A DNA stretch of 64,000 nt from an uncultured beta proteobacterium (GTDB taxonomy: Bacteria; Pseudomonadota; Gammaproteobacteria; Burkholderiales; Burkholderiaceae_C), in contig CAIVHU010000128.1 in the NCBI GenBank assembly GCA_903905735.1, positions 62,001-126,000 on the forward strand, given 5' to 3'. Made by a program: the position numbers and the translations under genes. The notes under the pieces were generated by a model. It saw nothing but the letters and a program-made list of their open reading frames with translations. It was not told where the DNA came from and ran no database searches. This document shows positions 1 through 11,323 of the stretch, piece after piece (position 1 is the first letter of the stretch; each line of letters begins with the position of its first letter).

Positions 1-2
1 GG

Positions 3-155
3 TGGTTTAGCCTGTCGGGAGGTGAAACGACGGTAATCACCATCGGTTGGGTGGCTATCTGGGCGTTGCTGAGCCGCTTTCACCCGAAACGGCAGTTCTG
101 GCATGACGCCCTGGCCGGCACCCAACTGGTGAATGCTGAGCCTGGCAAAAAATAA
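3..155 (+). CDS. RDD family membrane protein, C-terminal fragment (truncated by window start)
   Basis: Open frame 3 reads ...WVAIWALLSRFHPKRQFWHDALAGTQLVNAEPGKK*, typical RDD C-terminus (RQxxHDxLAGTxV). Confidence 0.6.
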   Translation, partial: WFSLSGGETTVITIGWVAIWALLSRFHPKRQFWHDALAGTQLVNAEPGKK

Positions 156-193
156 ATTGATGCCCGGCGGTCACGGCGCGCGGCACAACCTCT

Positions 194-571
<378 letters not shown>

Positions 572-639
572 TCAAGCGGGCGTGATTAGCGACTTGCATG
601 CACCGTGATTGTGCATGAAGGCAGCAGCTTCAGCACCCG

Positions 640-2316
640 TCAGGCACGAAACCGGTTGGTGATGGGGTAGCGCCAGTCCTTGCCAAAGCTGCGGTGGGTC
701 ACGCGGATGCCCACTGGGGACTGTCGTCGCTTGTACTCGTTGATCTTGATGAGCCGCGTGACACGCTCCACATCGGTGCGTTCGAACCCGGCGGCGATGA
801 TGGCTTCGATGCTCTGGTCGTTTTCCATATAGCGCTCCAGAATCGCGTCCAGCACCTCGTAAGGCGGCAGGCTGTCCTGGTCGGTCTGGTCGGGGCGCAA
901 TTCGGCACTCGGCGGGCGGGTGATGATGCGCTCAGGGATCGGCTGCTGACCGGTGCCGTACGGGTCATGCAAATTGCGCCAGCGCGCCAACCGGAACACC
1001 GTGGTTTTGGCTAGGTCCTTGATCACCGCAAAGCCACCCGCCATGTCGCCATACAACGTGCAATAGCCAGTGGCCATCTCACTCTTGTTGCCAGTGGTCA
1101 ACACAATGCTGCCGAGCTTGTTGGAGAGCGCCATCAGCAGCGTGCCGCGAATGCGGGCCTGGATGTTTTCTTCGGTGGTGTCCTCAGCCATGCCCTTGAA
1201 CTCACCGGCCAGCGTCGCTTTGAAGGCTTCAAACTCGGGCACGATGGACAGCTCGTCATACCGCACGCCCAGGCGCGCCGCCATGTCACGCGCGTCAATC
1301 CAGCTGATGTCGGCCGTGTAGGGCGACGGCATCATCACCGCGCGCACCCGCTCCTTGCCCAGCGCATCGACCGCAATTGCCAGCACCAAAGCCGAATCGA
1401 TGCCGCCCGACAGCCCGAGCAGCACCGACGGGAAGCCGTTTTTGTTGATGTAGTCACGCACACCGAGCACCAGCGCGTCCCACAGGTCTTCATCGGGCGT
1501 TCTGTTTGGTGCGATCAGTGCTTTTATATTGATAGCTTCTTGCGCTTTATCTATAAGGGCTAGAAGGCAATTTTCCTTAAAACTCGGAGCGCGCCCAACC
1601 AGCGTGCCATCGACACTCAGAATGAAGGAATGACCCTCGAACACCACTTCGTCCTGCCCACCCACCAAGTGCGCGTAAACCAGTGGCAGGCCGCAGTCGA
1701 GCACGCGCGCGCGCATCATCTGCTCGCGCTCCAGACCCTTGCCCACATGAAACGGCGAGGCGTTGATGACCGCCAACAGCTCGGCACCGGCCTCACGCGT
1801 CTGGCGCGCCGGGGCCTCAAACCAGGCATCTTCACAAATCAGGAGGCCGACTTTGACCGTATTGCCCGGTTCACCGGCCTCAAAAACGCAAACATCCTGC
1901 CCGGGCGTGAAGTAGCGGCGTTCATCAAACACCTGGTAATTGGGCAACTCGCGCTTGGCATAGGTGGCCACCACCTGCCCTTCACGCAGCACGCTGGCAG
2001 CATTGAAGCGCTGCTGCACCGCCACCGAGCGGGTGCGGCTGTCGCCGCCTGTCGGGTGGCCCACGACCACCGCGAGGTCTTTCAACGGAGCCAACGCCGC
2101 CGCCACGGCTTTCACGGCATCATCACATGCAGAAATGAACGCGTGGCGTAAAAAAAGGTCTTCTGCGGCGTAGCCACAAATCGACAGCTCGGGTGTCAGC
2201 ACCAGACGTGCACCCTGCTGGTAAGCGTCTTGCGCCGCCTGAATGATTTTTTGCGAGTTACCCGCCAGATCGCCCACCACCAGGTTAAGTTGGGCAATAC
2301 AGAGTTTGAGCGTCAT
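640..2316 (-). CDS. nadE: Glutamine-hydrolysing NAD+ synthase
   Basis: Nitrilase domain plus LGLSGGIDSALVLAIAVDALG PP-loop; carries a repeat-derived insert near residue 250. Confidence 0.93.
   Translation of the reverse strand: MTLKLCIAQLNLVVGDLAGNSQKIIQAAQDAYQQGARLVLTPELSICGYAAEDLFLRHAFISACDDAVKAVAAALAPLKDLAVVVGHPTGGDSRTRSVAVQQRFNAASVLREGQVVATYAKRELPNYQVFDERRYFTPGQDVCVFEAGEPGNTVKVGLLICEDAWFEAPARQTREAGAELLAVINASPFHVGKGLEREQMMRARVLDCGLPLVYAHLVGGQDEVVFEGHSFILSVDGTLVGRAPSFKENCLLALIDKAQEAINIKALIAPNRTPDEDLWDALVLGVRDYINKNGFPSVLLGLSGGIDSALVLAIAVDALGKERVRAVMMPSPYTADISWIDARDMAARLGVRYDELSIVPEFEAFKATLAGEFKGMAEDTTEENIQARIRGTLLMALSNKLGSIVLTTGNKSEMATGYCTLYGDMAGGFAVIKDLAKTTVFRLARWRNLHDPYGTGQQPIPERIITRPPSAELRPDQTDQDSLPPYEVLDAILERYMENDQSIEAIIAAGFERTDVERVTRLIKINEYKRRQSPVGIRVTHRSFGKDWRYPITNRFRA
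1521..1575 (+). repeat. Dispersed mini-repeat copy inside nadE
   Basis: cttttatattgatagcttcttgcgctttatctataagggctagaaggcaatttt; encodes ENCLLALIDKAQEAINIKA on the gene strand. Confidence 0.85.
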
Positions 2317-2349
2317 GAAAAGGTCAGTGCAATGAGGGGAAAAGTGCCA

Positions 2350-3618
2350 ATGTCAGCGTCAAATGATTATGTCATTCGGGTGGTGGATTCGCCCTTGCAA
2401 GTGGATGCCAGCGCCTGGGATGCCTTGCTGCTGACGCAGAGCCAGCCCACGCCCTTCATGCGCCACGCTTTTTTGAGCGCCTTGCACACCACCGGCTGCG
2501 CCACGACGGCGACGGGTTGGACGCCAAGATTCTTTCTGCTGGAGCGCCAGGGTGAGCTGCAAGCTGCCTGCGCGATCTACATCAAGTCGCACTCGCAGGG
2601 TGAATTTGTCTTTGACTGGGGTTGGGCGCGCGCCTACCACCAGCACGGGCTGTCGTATCACCCCAAAGCCGTGTGCGCAGTGCCGTTCATCCCGGTGCCG
2701 GGCAGCCGGCTGCTGGCGCACACGCCTGAGGATCGGCTGTTGCTGGTCAAAACTTTGCTGGACTGGTGCGCGGCCAACCAGCTCACCGGCTTGCACGCCC
2801 TGTTTGCCAGCGACGACGATGTGACCGCGCTCACCCAGGCGGGCATGTTGCTACGCCACACCATCCAGTTTCACTGGTCCAACAGCCCGAGCGGCTACGC
2901 CAGTTTTGACGACTTCCTGGCCAGCCTGTCACAAGAAAAGCGCAAGAAAATCCGCCAGGAGCGGCGAAAGGTGGCTGCTGCTGGAGTGACTTTTCGGGTG
3001 ATGCAGAGCACGGAAATCACCAAGGCGGACTGGGACTTTTTCTACCAGTGTTACGAGCGCACCTATCTGGAGCATGGCAACCCGCCCTACTTCAACCGCG
3101 CCTTCTACACGCGCATGGCAAGCGACATGCCTGAAGACTGGGTACTTTTCATTGCCGAACAGAATGGTCAACCGATTGCTTCAAGTTTGCTAGCTATCAA
3201 CGCAAGCAGCGTAAGGGCAGGAGGACTAAAAGGCATTGAACTCCCTGAATTGGCAGGCACTTCTGGAGACGCAGAATCAGCCACCACACCAGACGCGGGT
3301 GTGACCGGGCGAGTGGCCTACGGTCGCTATTGGGGTGCACTGAAACGGGTGGATTGTCTGCACTTTGAAGCCTGTTATTACCAGCCGCTGCAATGGTGCA
3401 TCAAGCACGGCTACCAGCGTTTTGAGGGCGGGGCGCAGGGCGAGCACAAATTGGCTCGCGCCCTGCTGCCGGTGACCACCACCAGCGCCCACTGGCTGGC
3501 ACATCCGCAGTTTTTTGCGGCGGTGGACAACTTTTTGACCCAGGAGCGTGAGGGGATCGGGCAGTATGTGGGTGAACTGGAGCGACACAGCCCGTTCAAG
3601 GCGGCTGCCGACCGATGA
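2350..3618 (+). CDS. GNAT/FemAB-like (DUF482, peptidogalycan biosynthesis-type) protein
   Basis: YGRYWGAL...LHFEACYYQPLQWCIKHGYQRFEGGAQGEHKLARALLPV motif; start chosen at MSASNDYV. Confidence 0.8.
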   Translation: MSASNDYVIRVVDSPLQVDASAWDALLLTQSQPTPFMRHAFLSALHTTGCATTATGWTPRFFLLERQGELQAACAIYIKSHSQGEFVFDWGWARAYHQHGLSYHPKAVCAVPFIPVPGSRLLAHTPEDRLLLVKTLLDWCAANQLTGLHALFASDDDVTALTQAGMLLRHTIQFHWSNSPSGYASFDDFLASLSQEKRKKIRQERRKVAAAGVTFRVMQSTEITKADWDFFYQCYERTYLEHGNPPYFNRAFYTRMASDMPEDWVLFIAEQNGQPIASSLLAINASSVRAGGLKGIELPELAGTSGDAESATTPDAGVTGRVAYGRYWGALKRVDCLHFEACYYQPLQWCIKHGYQRFEGGAQGEHKLARALLPVTTTSAHWLAHPQFFAAVDNFLTQEREGIGQYVGELERHSPFKAAADR

Positions 3619-3683
3619 AGTCTCAGGTCTTGGGTGGCAGCGGATGGGGACTTTGGCGGCAAAGGCCGTAGCACGAAGGACGG

Positions 3684-3755
3684 CGTGGCACTCAGCGCGG
3701 TGAGGTCAAGGAGGAGCCCGCAGGGCGGGGGACACGAACGGCGCTGAGTGCCACG
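3684..3755. repeat. Inverted repeat / REP-like element
   Basis: Perfect 15-bp arms CGTGGCACTCAGCGC (3684-3698) and GCGCTGAGTGCCACG (3741-3755) between convergent genes. Confidence 0.7.
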
Positions 3756-3795
3756 TCGGCCTGCGTCCCGCAGTAACCAACGCGGGCAGTGCGAC

Positions 3796-4650
3796 TTACC
3801 CCTGCACAACCCGCTGCGTCTGCGCGCCCAGCCCTTCGACGCTCAGACGCATGGTCTGTCCGGCGCGCAGAAACACCGGTGGCTTGTGGCCCATGCCCAC
3901 ACCCGGCGGCGTGCCGGTGGAGATCACGTCGCCAGGCTGCAAACTCATGAATTGGCTCAGGTAGCTGATCAGGAACGGCACCCTGTACACCATGGTCGCC
4001 GTGCTTCCATTCTGGTAGCGGTGGCCATCCACCTCCAGCCAGAGTTTGAGCGCCTGCGGGTCGGGGATTTCATCCGCCGTCACCAGCCACGGGCCGAGCG
4101 GACCGAAGGTGTCGCAGCCCTTGCCCTTGTCCCAGGTGCCGCTGCGGTTCAGCTGGAATTCGCGCTCGGACACATCGTTCATCACGCAGTAACCCGCCAC
4201 GTGGGCCATGGCATCGGCTTCTTCAATGTAGCGCCCGCCCTGCCCAATGACCACGGCAAGTTCCACTTCCCAGTCGGTTTTGAGCGAGCCGCGCGGGATT
4301 TCAACCTGATCATCCGGACCGACGATCGCGCTGGTCCACTTGTTGAACACCACCGGCTCAGGTGGCACCGGCATGCCGGACTCGGCCGCATGGTCGGCGT
4401 AGTTCAGGCCGATGCAGATGCATTTACCCACCTTCGCCACACACGGCCCCAGCCGCAAGTCCTGCTGCGATACGCCGGGCACCAGCGGCAAGCTGGCCAG
4501 GTCCAGTGTCTTTAGCCGAGCCAAGCTGGCGGGTAGCAGCGTGGTGCCGCCAATGTCGTCCACCAGACCGCTTAAGTCGCGCACACGACCATCGGCATCG
4601 AGTACGCCGGGCTTTTCCTGACCCGCAGGGCCATAACGCAATAGTTTCAT
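3796..4650 (-). CDS. Fumarylacetoacetate hydrolase family protein
   Basis: CIGLNYADHAAESGMPVPPEPVVFNKWTSAIVGPDD and GDVISTGTPPGVGMG motifs. Confidence 0.88.
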   Translation of the reverse strand: MKLLRYGPAGQEKPGVLDADGRVRDLSGLVDDIGGTTLLPASLARLKTLDLASLPLVPGVSQQDLRLGPCVAKVGKCICIGLNYADHAAESGMPVPPEPVVFNKWTSAIVGPDDQVEIPRGSLKTDWEVELAVVIGQGGRYIEEADAMAHVAGYCVMNDVSEREFQLNRSGTWDKGKGCDTFGPLGPWLVTADEIPDPQALKLWLEVDGHRYQNGSTATMVYRVPFLISYLSQFMSLQPGDVISTGTPPGVGMGHKPPVFLRAGQTMRLSVEGLGAQTQRVVQG

Positions 4651-4775
4651 GCCAACCGCCTTTCTTTCCTTACACCATATGCAGATTCACGCCACCAGTT
4701 TAGGCCACACGCACCTGCCGCCAAAAATCGCTGCCCAACGAAAAGCGCCTGCCGTGTCACCACAGGCAGGCGCTT

Positions 4776-4833
4776 AGATACTATCTATTCGCTAGCTACC
4801 AGCCCTTTTTGCGAAAGGGCTAGAGGCCAATTT
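4776..4833 (+). repeat. Dispersed mini-repeat copy, intergenic, with hairpin AGCCCTTT-TTGCG-AAAGGGCT
   Basis: tactatctattcgctagctaccagccctttttgcgaaagggctagaggccaattt, downstream of ppa. Confidence 0.85.
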
Positions 4834-4841
4834 AGCATCAA

Positions 4842-5378
4842 TTATTCGTGGGCCTTCTGGTAGTTGGCAATGCCTTCCAGAATTTCCTGCTTGGCGGCTT
4901 CCGGGCCTTCCCAACCCAAAATCTTGACCCACTTGTTGGCTTCCAGATCCTTGTAGTGCTCAAAGAAGTGGGCGATGGTTTTCAGGCGCACCGGGCTCAG
5001 GTCTTCGGGTTTTTGCCAGCGGGTGTAGAGCGACAAAATCTTGTCGACCGGCACCGCCAGCACCTTGCCGTCCATGCCGGCTTCGTCTTCCATTTTCAAA
5101 ATACCGATGGCACGGCAGGTCACCACCACGCCGGGGATCAGCGGCACCGGGGTGATCACCAGCACATCCACCGGGTCACCGTCACCGCTGATGGTCTGCG
5201 GCACATACCCATAGTTGGTGGGGTAGTGCATGGCTGTGCTCATGAAGCGGTCCACAAAAATCGCGTGTGTTTCGTGATCCACCTCGTACTTGACCGGGTC
5301 GGCGTTCATCGGGATTTCGATGATCACGTTGAAGGCTTCGGGGACGTTCTTACCAGGAGTGACGTTATCTAATGACAT
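4842..5378 (-). CDS. ppa: Inorganic pyrophosphatase (soluble, family I)
   Basis: 178 aa; [22 protein letters not shown]. Confidence 0.95.
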   Translation of the reverse strand: MSLDNVTPGKNVPEAFNVIIEIPMNADPVKYEVDHETHAIFVDRFMSTAMHYPTNYGYVPQTISGDGDPVDVLVITPVPLIPGVVVTCRAIGILKMEDEAGMDGKVLAVPVDKILSLYTRWQKPEDLSPVRLKTIAHFFEHYKDLEANKWVKILGWEGPEAAKQEILEGIANYQKAHE

Positions 5379-5530
5379 GGTGTGTGTGCGGTTTGGGTTG
5401 AATCAGGGACATTCCGGATTAACTCTGATTTTACTGACTCGCCCCTTGCTGGGGCCAAAAAACCGCAATTTTGGCGTTACAGTCTGCCCGTTGGCCAACC
5501 GCCACCAGTGGCACCTTACCGGTGCTGGGG

Positions 5531-5581
5531 GCGAGGAAGCAACGCAGCGGTGGTGCCGATTGCGTTGCACCACTTCCTCGC
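5531..5581 (+). promoter_or_regulatory. Candidate structured 5' leader of hppA (two mutually exclusive hairpins)
   Basis: GCGAGGAAGCAACGCA...TGCGTTG(CACCA)CTTCCTCGC versus GTGGTGC...GCACCAC; upstream of CAGGAG SD and ATG at 5607. Confidence 0.45.
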
Positions 5582-5606
5582 GAAGCAACTTCAGGAGATT
5601 TTTCAC

Positions 5607-7781
5607 ATGACAGGCAACTCTGCGCTCATTCTGGCGCTTATCTGCGGCTTGATCGCCGTCGGCTATGGGGCTTGGGCCCGAAGCTGGATTCTTTCCCAGG
5701 ACGCTGGCAACCAGCGAATGCAGGACATTGCAGCGGCGATCCAAACCGGCGCAGCGGCTTATCTGGCGCGCCAGTACAAGACGATTGCCATGGTGGGCGT
5801 GGTGCTAGCTGTGCTGATCGGCATCTTTCTGGACCCCTTGAGTGCAATCGGTTTTGTGGTGGGTGCGGTGCTCTCGGGCGCCTGCGGCTTCATCGGCATG
5901 AACGTGTCGGTGCGCGCCAACGTGCGTACCGCACAGGCTGCGACCAAAGGCATTGGCCCGGCGCTGGATGTGGCTTTCCGTGGTGGTGCCATCACGGGCA
6001 TGCTGGTGGTGGGTCTGGGGCTGCTGGGCGTGACCGGGTTTTACTGGTTCCTGGTGCCGGATGGCATGGCCACCGCTGCCAAACTCAACCCGCTGATCGG
6101 TTTCGCTTTTGGCTCCTCGCTGATCTCGATCTTTGCCCGTCTGGGCGGTGGCATTTTCACCAAAGGCGCTGACGTGGGCGCTGACCTGGTGGGCAAAGTC
6201 GAAGCCGGCATCCCCGAAGATGACCCGCGCAACCCGGCTGTGATTGCCGACAACGTGGGTGACAACGTGGGCGACTGCGCCGGTATGGCGGCCGATTTGT
6301 TTGAAACCTACGCGGTGACGCTGATCGCCACCATGGTGCTGGGCTCGCTGCTCATCACCGGCGCTGGCTCCGGTGCGGTGATGTATCCGCTGGCACTCGG
6401 TGCGGTGTCGATCGTCGCCTCCATCATTGGCTGCTTCTTCGTCAAGGCCTCGCCGGGTATGAAAAACGTGATGCCTGCGCTGTACAAGGGTCTGGCTGTG
6501 GCTGGCGGCTTGTCGCTGGTGGCCTTTTACTTTGTGACGCAAAGCCTGTTCCCCCAAGCACTGACGCTGACGGACGGCCGCGTGATCGGCGCTGGCAGCC
6601 TGTTTGGCGCCTGCACCGTGGGCCTGGTACTGACCGGCGTGCTGGTCTGGATCACCGAGTATTACACCGGTACCCAATACAAACCGGTGCAGCACATCGC
6701 TGAAGCCTCGACTACCGGTCACGGCACCAACATCATCGCCGGTCTGGGTGTGTCGATGCGCTCCACCGCCTGGCCAGTGCTGTTTGTCTGCCTGGCCATC
6801 TTTAGCGCTTACTCGCTGGCTGGCCTGTACGGCATTGCCATTGCGGCCACCTCCATGCTCAGCATGGCCGGTATCGTGGTGGCACTTGACGCCTACGGCC
6901 CCATCACCGACAACGCCGGTGGCATTGCCGAAATGTCCGAGATGCCCAAAAGCGTGCGTGACATCACCGACCCGCTGGACGCGGTGGGCAACACCACCAA
7001 GGCCGTGACCAAGGGCTATGCCATCGGCTCGGCCGGTCTGGCTGCGCTGGTACTGTTTGCCGACTACACCCACAAACTTGAAGGCTACGGCCACCACATC
7101 ACCTTCGACCTGAGCAACCCGATGGTCATCATCGGTCTGTTCATCGGCGGCATGATTCCTTACCTGTTTGGTGCCATGGCAATGGAAGCGGTTGGCCGCG
7201 CCGCCGGTTCGGTGGTGGTGGAAGTGCGCCGCCAGTTCCGCGAAATCAAAGGCATCATGGAAGGCACGGCCAAGCCCGAATACGGCAAAGCGGTTGACAT
7301 GCTGACCACTGCCGCCATCAAGGAAATGATGATCCCGTCGCTGCTGCCGGTGGTGGCGCCGATTCTGGTGGGTTTGCTGCTGGGGCCAGCGGCTTTGGGT
7401 GGCTTGCTGATGGGCACCATCGTGACCGGTCTGTTTGTGGCCATCTCGATGTGTACCGGCGGCGGTGCCTGGGACAACGCCAAGAAGTACATCGAAGACG
7501 GCCACTTTGGTGGCAAGGGTAGCGAGACCCACAAGGCCGCCGTAACCGGCGACACCGTGGGCGACCCCTACAAAGACACGGCTGGTCCGGCTGTGAACCC
7601 GTTGATCAAGATCATCAACATCGTGGCGCTCTTGATCGTGCCGGTGATGATGCAGTTTCACGGTGGCAAAGTCACTGCCGCGCCAGAACCGGTGGCCATG
7701 GTGGCACCGGCCGTGGCTCCTGCCGCTGCTGAAACGGCGGCTGTGGCATCGGACAGCGCCTCGGTCGTTGTGGCAAAGTGA
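5607..7781 (+). CDS. hppA: Membrane-bound proton-translocating pyrophosphatase (K+-independent type by motif)
   Basis: [67 protein letters not shown] at 5607 preceded by SD. Confidence 0.95.
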   Translation: MTGNSALILALICGLIAVGYGAWARSWILSQDAGNQRMQDIAAAIQTGAAAYLARQYKTIAMVGVVLAVLIGIFLDPLSAIGFVVGAVLSGACGFIGMNVSVRANVRTAQAATKGIGPALDVAFRGGAITGMLVVGLGLLGVTGFYWFLVPDGMATAAKLNPLIGFAFGSSLISIFARLGGGIFTKGADVGADLVGKVEAGIPEDDPRNPAVIADNVGDNVGDCAGMAADLFETYAVTLIATMVLGSLLITGAGSGAVMYPLALGAVSIVASIIGCFFVKASPGMKNVMPALYKGLAVAGGLSLVAFYFVTQSLFPQALTLTDGRVIGAGSLFGACTVGLVLTGVLVWITEYYTGTQYKPVQHIAEASTTGHGTNIIAGLGVSMRSTAWPVLFVCLAIFSAYSLAGLYGIAIAATSMLSMAGIVVALDAYGPITDNAGGIAEMSEMPKSVRDITDPLDAVGNTTKAVTKGYAIGSAGLAALVLFADYTHKLEGYGHHITFDLSNPMVIIGLFIGGMIPYLFGAMAMEAVGRAAGSVVVEVRRQFREIKGIMEGTAKPEYGKAVDMLTTAAIKEMMIPSLLPVVAPILVGLLLGPAALGGLLMGTIVTGLFVAISMCTGGGAWDNAKKYIEDGHFGGKGSETHKAAVTGDTVGDPYKDTAGPAVNPLIKIINIVALLIVPVMMQFHGGKVTAAPEPVAMVAPAVAPAAAETAAVASDSASVVVAK

Positions 7782-7846
7782 TATAGGTGTAAGTGCCAGA
7801 GGCAACCAACTTTGGCAGGACGGCGTCCGCGCTGGCCCTGCAGATC

Positions 7847-7872
7847 AAAAACCCGCCTTGTGCGGGTTTTTT
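7847..7872 (+). terminator. Rho-independent terminator after hppA
   Basis: AAAAACCCGCCTTGTGCGGGTTTTTT. Confidence 0.85.
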
Positions 7873-8053
7873 GTTGTGCGTTGATGACGGGCCCCCGGGC
7901 ACGGCCCCGATTGCAGCCAACTACCAGCGCGTCGTGCCAGCCTCGCCATCAGAAAAACCCTACCCGCCGAAGGCTGGCACACGTGACAAAATCCGGGCGT
8001 GACGCACCATCCTGAACTCCCGCCCCGCCCTACCCTGTTTCCAGGCCACCCTC

Positions 8054-9214
8054 ATGTCTGATCCCCACACGCACCGCGTGATCCCGCTGCAAGACCTGCG
8101 ACCCTCGGCCCTGGCGCTGCCCGAAACAGCCTTGCGGAGCGACTTGCGCATCACTGCCAGCGCCTTGCTGGCCGACCAACGTGGCCGCAACCTTCGTGAC
8201 CTGCGCATCAGCGTCACCGACAAGTGCAATTTCCGCTGCAATTACTGCATGCCCAAGGAGATTTTTGACAAGGACTACGTCTATCTGCCGCACTCAGCCC
8301 TGCTGAGCTTTGAGGAAATCACCCTTCTCACGCGCCAGTTTGTGGCCCACGGCGTGCAAAAGATCCGCCTGACCGGTGGCGAGCCGCTGTTGCGCAAGAA
8401 CCTGGAGCGCTTGATTGAACAGTTGGCCGCGCTGCGCACACCCGAGGGCCAGCCGCTGGATTTGACGCTGACCACCAACGGCTCGCTGCTGGCGCGCAAG
8501 GCGCAGGCGCTCAAGGCGGCTGGCCTGCAGCGCATCACCGTCAGCCTGGACGCGCTGGACGATGCGGTGTTTCGCAGCATGAACGACGTGGATTTTCCGG
8601 TGGCCGATGTGCTGGAAGGCATTGAAGCGGCCCGCGCCGCCGGGCTTGGGCCGATCAAGATCAACATGGTGGTCAAGCGCGGCACCAACGAACATCAAAT
8701 CCTGCCGATGGCGAAGTATTTCAAGGGCAGCGGCATGGTGCTGCGCTTCATTGAGTACATGGACGTGGGTGCCACCAATGGCTGGCGCATGGACGAGGTG
8801 CTGCCTTCGGCTGATGTGATCCGATTGATCCAATCTGAGTTACCACTGGTCCCGCTGGAACCCACCCAGCCCGGCGAAACCGCCCAGCGCTGGGGATATG
8901 CCGATGCCCATGGCTGCCATGACCCCAGTCTGGGAGAAATCGGTGTGATCAGCAGCGTGACACAGGCGTTTTGCAGTGACTGCAACCGGGCACGGCTGTC
9001 GACCGAGGGCCAGCTTTACCTGTGCCTGTTTGCCGAAAAAGGCTATGACCTGCGCAGCCTGGTGCGTGGCGAGGCCACCGATGCCGACCTGGCCAACGCC
9101 ATCGGCCACATCTGGCAGGGCCGCAGCGACAACTATTCCGAGCTGCGTCAGGCCATGGGGCCCGACACCGGCCTGCCGGTCAAGCGGGTGGAAATGAGTT
9201 ACATCGGCGGTTGA
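8054..9214 (+). CDS. moaA: GTP 3',8-cyclase MoaA
   Basis: Radical [13 protein letters not shown] and C-terminal [20 protein letters not shown]. Confidence 0.95.
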   Translation: MSDPHTHRVIPLQDLRPSALALPETALRSDLRITASALLADQRGRNLRDLRISVTDKCNFRCNYCMPKEIFDKDYVYLPHSALLSFEEITLLTRQFVAHGVQKIRLTGGEPLLRKNLERLIEQLAALRTPEGQPLDLTLTTNGSLLARKAQALKAAGLQRITVSLDALDDAVFRSMNDVDFPVADVLEGIEAARAAGLGPIKINMVVKRGTNEHQILPMAKYFKGSGMVLRFIEYMDVGATNGWRMDEVLPSADVIRLIQSELPLVPLEPTQPGETAQRWGYADAHGCHDPSLGEIGVISSVTQAFCSDCNRARLSTEGQLYLCLFAEKGYDLRSLVRGEATDADLANAIGHIWQGRSDNYSELRQAMGPDTGLPVKRVEMSYIGG

Positions 9215-9262
9215 TATGGCCCCAAAGCTTGTCGCTTCGCGTACCGGGCCGGAAGAAACATG

Positions 9263-9895
9263 ATGAATGTTCTGGCGATCACCGGCATGGTTCTCTCAGG
9301 TGGCCGGGGCTCGCGTATGGGTGGTGTCGATAAAGGCCTCCAGCCCTTTGGTGGAAAGCCTTTGGCGCTATTTACTTTAGAGCGCTTGCGTGCTAGTGGC
9401 GGCGTGGGTGCGCTCGCCGTCAATGCCAACCGCCATCTGGACGTTTACGCCGCCTTTGGTGTGCCCGTGTGGCCCGATGCAAAAACCGACTACGCCGGAC
9501 CCTTGGCCGGATTTTTAACCGGGCTGAACCATTGCCAAACCCCTTACCTGCTCACCGTGCCGTGTGACACACCGTTGTTTCCGCTGGACCTGGCCCGGCG
9601 GCTGGCGCACGCCCTGGCGATAGAAGAGGCGGACATCGCCCTGGCCAGCGCACGAGAGCCCGATGCCAGCGGGCAGCCACAAATGCATGTGCAGCCGGTG
9701 TTTTGCCTGATGCGCACCAGCCTGCTGCCCAGTCTGGCTGCGTTCATGGCCACGGGCGGTCGCAAAGTGGGCGACTGGGCCGCGCAGCATCGCGCCGCGC
9801 TGGTTTGTTTTGACCAAGCCGGTGACCCCTCAAACGCCTTTGCCAACGCCAACACCTTGGCCGAACTGCACCAACTCGAACACCTTAGCGCATGA
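9263..9895 (+). CDS. mobA: Molybdenum cofactor guanylyltransferase
   Basis: [24 protein letters not shown]; between moaA and moeA. Confidence 0.92.
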   Translation: MNVLAITGMVLSGGRGSRMGGVDKGLQPFGGKPLALFTLERLRASGGVGALAVNANRHLDVYAAFGVPVWPDAKTDYAGPLAGFLTGLNHCQTPYLLTVPCDTPLFPLDLARRLAHALAIEEADIALASAREPDASGQPQMHVQPVFCLMRTSLLPSLAAFMATGGRKVGDWAAQHRAALVCFDQAGDPSNAFANANTLAELHQLEHLSA

Positions 9896-11256
9896 AAACC
9901 CTGGACCAGATTGCCGCCGAACTCGCGGGCTACGACCCCCAAGCGCTGAGCGCTGACGCCGTGAACGCTTTTTTGGCCCGACTGGTCGAGCCGGTGACCG
10001 ATTTCGAACATGTTGGCATTTTTCAGGCGTTGGGCCGGGTGCTGGCGGTGGATGTCATCTCGCCCATCAGCGTGCCTCCACACGACAACTCAGCCATGGA
10101 TGGCTATGCTTTTGATGGCAGCCAGCTCAATATGGACAAGGGCTTGCGTCTGAAAGTGCTCGGTACAGCGCTCGCGGGCAAAGCCTGGTCGGGTAGCGTG
10201 CAAAGCGGCGAATGTGTCAAGGTCATGACCGGCGCGGTGATGCCTCCAGGCCTCAACACCGTGGTGCCGCAGGAGTTTGTCACACTGGCCGCATCCAACG
10301 CATCCAACGCAGAGACGGCGTCGTACGTCACCATCCCGGCTGGCATCGTCCGCCTCGGGGACAACCGCCGTCACCTCGGTGAAGACCTGATGCAGGGTCA
10401 GCCAGCGCTACCAAACGGGGAGCTGCTCACACCCGCAGCACTTGGGCTGGTGGCCAGTTTGGGCATAAAAACGGTGCCAGTGCTGCGCCGCCTGAAAGTG
10501 GCCTACTTTTCCACCGGCAACGAGATTCTGAGCCTGGGTGAGCCACCGCGTGAAGGCGCGGTGTATGACAGCAACCGCTACACCGTGTTTGGCCTGCTGA
10601 CCCGGCTGGGCTGCGAGGTGATCGACATGGGTGTGGTGCGCGATGAGCCTGCCGAGTTGCAGGCGGCTTTTGTGCAGGCCGCGTTGCAGGCTGACGCCAT
10701 CATCACCAGCGGCGGCGTGAGTGTGGGCGAGGCAGACTACACCAAGGCGATGATGAAACAGTTGGGTGACGTGGCCTTCTGGCGCATCGCCATGCGGCCC
10801 GGCCGACCCATGGCTGTGGGTCAGATTTTCAGAGACAAATTGGCTTCCAGCCCTTTTGCAGCAAGGGCAAGCAGCTCTGGAAATCCTATCAAACAGGAGG
10901 GCTCGGCGATTCTCTTCGGGCTGCCGGGCAACCCGGTGGCAGTGATGGTGACCTTCCTGGCCTTTGTGCGCCCCGCCCTGCTTCAGATGATGGGTTGCCG
11001 CACCAGCGCCCCGCCGCTGCTGCAAGCCAAAAGCCAGGAGCCGCTGCGCAAAAAACCGGGCCGCACCGAGTACCAGCGCGGCATTGTCAGCAACGCGCCA
11101 GACGGCTCTCTGCAGGTCAAAACCACCGGCAACCAGGGCTCGGGCGTGCTCAGCTCCATGGTGCAGGCCAACGGACTGATCGTGCTGCACCACGCGCAGG
11201 GCCAGGTGGCCATCGGCGATACGGTCGATGTGATGATGTTTGACGGGGTGATTTAA
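9892..11256 (+). CDS. moeA: Molybdopterin molybdotransferase MoeA
   Basis: [41 protein letters not shown]; repeat-derived insert at about 10835-10894. Confidence 0.94.
   Translation: MKTLDQIAAELAGYDPQALSADAVNAFLARLVEPVTDFEHVGIFQALGRVLAVDVISPISVPPHDNSAMDGYAFDGSQLNMDKGLRLKVLGTALAGKAWSGSVQSGECVKVMTGAVMPPGLNTVVPQEFVTLAASNASNAETASYVTIPAGIVRLGDNRRHLGEDLMQGQPALPNGELLTPAALGLVASLGIKTVPVLRRLKVAYFSTGNEILSLGEPPREGAVYDSNRYTVFGLLTRLGCEVIDMGVVRDEPAELQAAFVQAALQADAIITSGGVSVGEADYTKAMMKQLGDVAFWRIAMRPGRPMAVGQIFRDKLASSPFAARASSSGNPIKQEGSAILFGLPGNPVAVMVTFLAFVRPALLQMMGCRTSAPPLLQAKSQEPLRKKPGRTEYQRGIVSNAPDGSLQVKTTGNQGSGVLSSMVQANGLIVLHHAQGQVAIGDTVDVMMFDGVI
10835..10894 (-). repeat. Dispersed mini-repeat copy inside moeA
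   Basis: acaaattggcttccagcccttttgcagcaagggcaagcagctctggaaatcctatcaaa; encodes [20 protein letters not shown]. Confidence 0.7.
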
Positions 11257-11323
11257 AGACCGTGCAGATGCAGGCCCGCGAGGTGAAAAATGTCACAGTT
11301 CGGGTTTCACCTGATTAAAATGC

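Noticed and set aside
5805-7805. 666-aa minus-strand ORF antisense to hppA
   Set aside because: His/Gly/Gln/Ala-rich shadow frame typical of the complement of GC-rich genes; hppA is unambiguous on the plus strand.
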